From Nilaparvata lugens (lineage: Eukaryota; Arthropoda; Insecta; Hemiptera; Delphacidae), in the NCBI RefSeq assembly GCF_014356525.2, contig NC_052510.1, positions 57,156,956-57,220,955 of the forward strand: DNA of 64,000 bases, written 5' to 3'. This document shows, piece after piece, positions 59,386 through 64,000 of the stretch. Position 1 is the stretch's first letter, and every line of letters starts with the position of its first letter. Below the pieces are notes generated by a model. It was not told the DNA's origin. It was given only the letters and a program-made list of their open reading frames with translations, and searched no databases. The position numbers and the translations under genes are program-made.

Positions 59386-59843
59386 GCCCTTTATTCGCGG
59401 CAAATATATACAGGAGGCCGTAGATTTAGCGGAGAAAGCCGCGGAAGCACCCTGTGTGTCCCCGGGAGCGATAACTGCGCGCCTAATGAATCCTTGTTAG
59501 TGCAGCCGCAAAAGAGACAGAACGCTGCAAAAGAACGGGTAGTTTGTTGGAGCCACGTGTTCTCCATTGTACCTGGATACGATTCGTTGGTAATTGCTTC
59601 ATTTTACTATAATATGTCCATTGTTCTACCGAATTATTTTATTCTAGTTATTTGATTTGGGTATATATTCATTTATCCATTCATCTATTACATTTCACAA
59701 TCTATATATATAAAAGCGAAATGGCCCTCACTCACTCACTGACTGACTGACTGACTCACTAACTCACTCACAGAACTAAAAATTCACCGGACCAAAAACG
59801 TTCAAATTTGGTAGGTATGTTCAGTTGGCCCTTTAGAGACGCT

Positions 59844-62297
59844 GTCACAAAGTGAATTTTTGTGACGGATAGAGAGCCGTTGTCCAGCGTAATTTAGCGA
59901 ATTTATTCTATTTTAGAATTAGAATAGGGTCGACTGCCGGATATATTTTGTTAGATTTGCAGTTGTGTACATGCACATTATCACCATCGCCGTCAACCCC
60001 TTTAAATCATCAGCAGCGGATTCATCTAACCAGATATTTCCAGATCTTGTTTACCACTCGGCTACCGAGTTGAGTCGGTATCGCTCTTCATGAAATTTCT
60101 GGAATAGAAATATTGTTTACCGGCCTACTCTACTATATGAATTAGCATCATTGTCATCATTTGCTGCACCCTTAGCATCAGGAGCAGCTGAGTCAAAACC
60201 CCGTCACATGACCAGTGGCGTGATCGTCTTTTCAGACTCTCATTGGTCAGGAAGCTCTTTTCCCCCGGCCTTCTAATTTTCAGCGACCCGGTGCAGCTCC
60301 AAGAAGACCAGGGAGAAGGCAGTAGTTCGGTGAACGGGTTTGTGTACGGCTGCGTTCCGAGCGGCGCTCCTAATAGTGGTGTACTAGAGGGTTAATATTC
60401 TATTCTGTATTTTAGTGAATGGAATATTGTATGTCGAATTGCCGACTGTATTTGAAGGTGGATTCTCCTGGGGGATTTTCTTCCTTGTCGGATATTTTTC
60501 CTAAATTCGTATCACTGGGGGTGAACGAGTTATCCTTGGTTTTGAAACCTGTAAGGGATCTCAAGTGTGTGCTACAAATAGTTGAGTGGGAAATTTAGCT
60601 AGGCTCTTAAGCAAATTGTCTTTGAGGGCTTAATTCTTAAGTCTCGGCTCTGTCGCTTCACGACGTTTTTAATTTACTTATAATACGGGAAGTGGGAATC
60701 GGTTCGCTATTCTCCGTATCAGTATCCACGTCGATTCAGGTAATTGAATGTCAGGACTGGTAGTCCGTATATTTTTCCTTCTCTGTAGTAAGGTGGCCTT
60801 CAGTTTAAAGAGTAATTCTTCTTCATTGAATTTTTATTCTTGTAGGGAAATCCCTGTCCTTTTTGAGAATAGTTTTACTCAATTAATTTTATTTCTTGTG
60901 GGAAAATCCCTGTTCCTTTTGAGAAAAGTTTTCTCGATTAATTTTTATCCTTGTAGAGAGATTATTATCATTTATGGTAAATTTTCCTTGCTTAGTTTTC
61001 ATACTATAGAGTGGCCCTGTATTTTAAATTCGCTTAGCAGTTTCTGACTTGCTGTAATACCTAGTAGGAAAATTCCAATCATTTCCTAGAGAACTCAGGT
61101 ACAGCTTGAGTTCGTCCTTGTCGAAGTTGGTAGACTGCGACGTCCTTTCTCTCTCTTTCTCTTCACTTTCCCTATTCTAAAATCCTTCTAGCTCTCAGGT
61201 ACAGCTTGAGGACTTCCTCGCCGAAGTTTCTAGACTGCGGCATCCTTTCTCTTTCTTTCTCTTAATTCTTCCTGTGTTAAAATCCTTCCTGATCTCAGTT
61301 TCAGATTCGAGATCGTCCTAGTCGCGGGTTCTCAGACCCGCGAATCCTTTCTAAAATTCTTAGAAACCTGTCTTCTTTAATAGCAAATATTATTTGCTGG
61401 CTTTACCTGTGGAAAATTCACGAATTTTCCCGTGATCTCAGTTGCAAATTAGAGATCGATCTTGTGGTAGTCCTTAGACTGGCAATTACTTGGAAAAGTC
61501 TATTGAAATCTTTTCCTGAATTAGGAGTCTCTGACTCGATATTTTCCTTGTGGAAAATCCTGGAAGAATCCTTTCCTACCCTGACGACGACAGACTGTTG
61601 TCTTCCCGATATTATTCTACAGACTGTGTCTGTGAAAAATCTTTTCTATCCTCTCATAATAGTCGACATACTGACTATTAATTTAAAAGCGTTTCGGACG
61701 ATTGAGAGTGATTCCCATACCCTTAGGGGCAGTTACAGATTGGCCCTTAATAACCGGCGCGCAGTCATCAGACTAGTGCGGAAATCCTGTTTAGCAGTTT
61801 CAGAATTGCTGAAAATCCTTTCGCAGCTGCAGGCTCGCGATTCAGAAATCCTACACCTAAAACCTTATCCTCTAAGCTTTAATTACCACGTAATTGAAAT
61901 TGATATACTGTATTTAGCTAGCAGGTCCAGCTTGCTGAGAGCTAGAGCGCAATTCTCAGATTGCGGATTATTGAGCAGATATTTATTTGCTGTAGAGAAT
62001 AATAATCTTATTATTGATTCTCTGTTCCCTATACCCTATACCATATACCTCATACCCTGCACCCTATTTTCTATAGCTTACACCCTATACCGTGCCCCAT
62101 TTAACTACATCTTAAATACCACTAATAACTCCATAGTTCCGTCATACCTTTACCCCATAGCTCTCACCTTAAACCCCATAGAAAAACCACATCCCGGGCT
62201 TGCAGGTACAGCTTGCTCGCCGTCAATTCGCAGTTGGCTCAGATTGCGTACTACCTTTATAAATAGAATTATTGGTAGGGATCTGATAGTCAGATCC
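59844..62297. repeat. Dense array of short hairpins with compensatory stem changes
   Basis: Consecutive short inverted repeats cover much of this interval. Examples: GTCACAAA/TTTGTGAC (59844-59866), TATTCTA/TAGAATA (59904-59926), ACTCGG/CCGAGT (60056-60070), GGACT/AGTCC (60754-60766), GAGAAAA/TTTTCTC (60921-60935), GAACTCA/TGAGTTC (61091-61113), CGCGGGT/ACCCGCG (61323-61342), AGCAAAT/ATTTGCT (61382-61398), GGAAAATT/AATTTTCC (61411-61430), AATAGTC/GACTATT (61658-61679), CGCAAT/ATTGCG (61948-61965), GGATCTGA/TCAGATCC (62279-62297). Some lie in 100-bp direct-repeat units (61083-61350). The 328-codon frame at 61464-62450 crosses the array and resembles nothing known. Function unknown. Confidence 0.75.
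62029..62110. repeat. Degenerate CCCTATA-type run
   Basis: Repeats of CCCTATA and ACCATATACC lie within the hairpin array. The unit differs from the insect telomere motif CCTAA, so I do not call it telomeric. Confidence 0.6.
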
Positions 62298-62916
62298 GTC
62301 TCCTTGTATAGGGTTATCTTAATCTCCCTTAACACCCACCCTGTATTCCAAAGGCCGAGGGCCGAATTGGCCAGCAACGGCACGGGCAAACACTCTTCCC
62401 CTGAAAGTAAAAATCTCGCGAAAGAAGCAGAGGGTAAAGAATCAGGATAGAGGGAGAAGTGTAGGTCCAGTATCTCCACCAGTCAATACGGTCACCGACC
62501 CCGACCCATACCCGACTGTAGCTAGTCCGCGTCGTAGCAATACTTCGCAATTATTAGAAAACCTAGAGGGTGGAATAGGTCATGCTAATAACGCACTAAG
62601 AAATCTTTTGGCAATATTCTAACTCTAAGGGTTGTTTTTAAGGGTTTAAAGTTCGTCTTTCAGCATGTATATTCTCCTTCTCCCAATCTCTTAACTATAA
62701 TTGAAATTTCCATATAATATGTTACTATAGAACTATAATCAAGATAGAGTACCTCTTCGAAACAGTTGTTAACTGGCAACTAAATTAATAATTTTGTCAG
62801 GTTGGCATTAAGTTGAGTTGACTCTGTTAGGTTGGCACCAAGTTGAAGATTTAAATGCATTTATCGCGGAAAAATTGATTGGGCACTGCTACTTCAATCC
62901 TGGGAATATTATATTA

Positions 62917-63139
62917 CTAGCCGTCAGGCTCGCTTCGCTCGCCATATCCGTTTAGTCTGCACCCCCGACTGGATTGTCCTAACATATGATAAAAATGCTC
63001 AAATGAAAAATGCAGGCGAGCGAAGCGAGTGAAGCGATCATATCTGCTGATCCCATTCTTGGACGATCCAGTCGGGGGTCCAGGGAGCGGAGCCCCCTGG
63101 CTAGACGGATATGGCGAGCGAAGCGAGCCTGACGGCTAG
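62917..63139. repeat. Inverted pair of Helitron 3' ends
   Basis: CTAGCCGTCAGGCTCGCTTC at 62917 is the inverse of the 3' end GAAGCGAGCCTGACGGCTAG at 63120-63139. The match continues inward through GGATATGGCGAGCG and a CCGACTGGAT-type segment. Only the right-hand copy keeps the GC-rich terminator hairpin. Confidence 0.85.
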
Positions 63140-63573
63140 TCACATTATAAAATCAATGATTGGGAGAGAATCAACAGGATAAACCCAAAGCTGTTTCTCT
63201 CCCTAAGGGTAGCCGTCCACTGGAACCGTATTCAACCGATCCGTTCGGCCGTTGGATCGGACGAATCTGCCGGCCGTTAATTTGGCCGAATATGGTCATC
63301 CATTGGAACCGTTTATGTCAGTCTAGTTCAGTAGTTGGCTTAACTATTGAATATTGAATTAACTACTATCATAGCCACCAGGATTTCTCATAAACAATGA
63401 TTATATTGAGATTTTGAAAATTGAATAAACACTAAATCAGTTATTCATTACAATAATCTTACCTTCAGATCCTATTTGTTCAGTAATCTTTGTCTACAGA
63501 TCTCTTTGAACATCACGACGATGATATCTTTTGTCTCGCATATCCCACAATGGAACATGCTCTTGAACCAAAC
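63140..63573. other. Unassigned, with an imperfect hairpin near 63210-63300
   Basis: GGAACCGTATTC at about 63223 pairs with GAATATGGT at about 63288, and CCGATCC pairs with GGATCGG inside it. CCACTGGAACCG and CCATTGGAACCG also repeat directly. It may be a small decayed MITE. The rest is anonymous. Confidence 0.4.
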
Positions 63574-63847
63574 CATAGAGAAACAATAGCGTAAGTAGAT
63601 ATCCCATGGTATAGGGTGTTTATGTCGCAACTTTTACTGTTATCTCAAGCCGATTACTGTTGATTATTGTCAAACTTTACTGTTTTGTTGGGGTGAGAGT
63701 GTATGAACGGCACAATATGAGAGACTACAGTGTCACACAGCTTCACGGGAAAGAATCACATGAACTATCAGCTTGAGATAACAGTAAAAGTTGCGACATA
63801 AACGCCCTATACCATGGGATATCTACTTATGCTTTTGTTTCTCTATG
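63574..63847. mobile_element. Foldback MITE with 7-bp target duplication, copy 2
   Basis: Same family as 7400-7667: CATAGAGAAACAATAGC at the left, TTTGTTTCTCTATG at the right, with the inner TATCCCATGGTATAGGG pairing. Flanked by exact ACCAAAC (63567-63573, 63848-63854). Confidence 0.9.
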
Positions 63848-64000
63848 ACCAAACTTATCAACTTTTCATTGTCCATAGTTAAAACTTTATGGAACAGAAC
63901 AAGTTCAAAAAAACAAAACAAACAAGACTGTGAAACAATTTTGAGGTTAGGATGATGTTGTCTTAGCTCGACTTCGGCCGGATACAGCCGGAAAATCCTA

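Larger units (their letters stand above)
59701..63139 (+). mobile_element. 3.44-kb Helitron-bounded element
   Basis: Starts TCTATATATATAAAAGCG after A (59700) and ends CTAG before T (63136-63140). The first 150 bp and last 140 bp match the small Helitron at 12675-13452, including GGCCCTTTAGAG near the start and the hairpin with GGAGCCCCCTGG near the end. A Rep/helicase gene is not visible, so it is non-autonomous. Most of the interior is the hairpin array described separately. The 3' terminus is also present in inverted orientation at 62917. That both ends belong to one insertion is likely but not proved. Confidence 0.7.

Noticed and set aside
62029..62110. CCCTATA run as a possible telomeric repeat
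   Set aside because: The unit is irregular, does not match CCTAA, and is inside a mobile element.
59844..62297. CRISPR array or integron-like attC array
   Set aside because: Regularly spaced hairpins prompted the thought, but there are no identical repeats with unique spacers, no cas or integrase genes, and the surrounding DNA is eukaryotic.

Overview
The window reads as a stretch of AT-rich insect nuclear DNA, intergenic or intronic, made almost entirely of transposable elements, their decayed relatives and simple repeats. Evidence for a eukaryote: long (CA)n, (TA)n and (GAA)n microsatellites, non-LTR retrotransposon (LINE) reverse-transcriptase fragments, Helitrons, many foldback elements with terminal inverted repeats (TIRs), and no dense coding. 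I suspect a hemipteran, perhaps a planthopper, from the general style of the repeats; this is an impression, not a demonstration. I found no convincing host protein gene, tRNA or rRNA. One weak candidate exon lies at 3830-3963.

Layout. 0-8 kb: a LINE reverse transcriptase fused to a 95-bp tandem repeat, two TIR elements back to back (2341-3618), foldbacks at 5129 and 7400, and a 140-bp pyrimidine-rich minisatellite. 9-16 kb: LINE C-terminal relics and a complete 778-bp non-autonomous Helitron (12675-13452). 16-21 kb: (CA)n-bearing repeats, three of them joined in a large palindrome. 21-26 kb: a 105-bp repeat family, a TIR element with a Helitron-like insertion, a foldback and a reversed LINE relic. 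26-41 kb: four successive direct duplications (1.63, 1.44, 1.0 and 2.62 kb spacing), one pair carrying a PIF/Harbinger transposase fossil. 41-50 kb: TIR elements, including a 3.26-kb element with 496-bp arms. 50-54 kb: another direct duplication with a presence/absence insertion. 54-57 kb: two LINE relics pointing at each other. 59-63 kb: a 3.44-kb Helitron-bounded element. 63.5 kb: a second copy of the 7-bp-TSD foldback.

The most unusual signal is inside the 59701-63139 element. From about 59844 to 62297 the DNA is packed with consecutive short hairpins, most with perfect stems of 4 to 8 bp. Neighbouring direct-repeat units keep similar loops while the stem bases change in a compensatory way (GTCG/CGAC becomes GCCG/CGGC exactly 100 bp on), and an identical TCTCAG loop sits on two different perfect stems. 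A smaller array of the same style, with a CCTA loop, lies just upstream at 59145-59385. I know of no named element with this design.

Many near-identical direct duplications follow one another here. They may be real tandem duplications or two haplotypes wrongly placed end to end by an assembler; the sequence alone does not decide.
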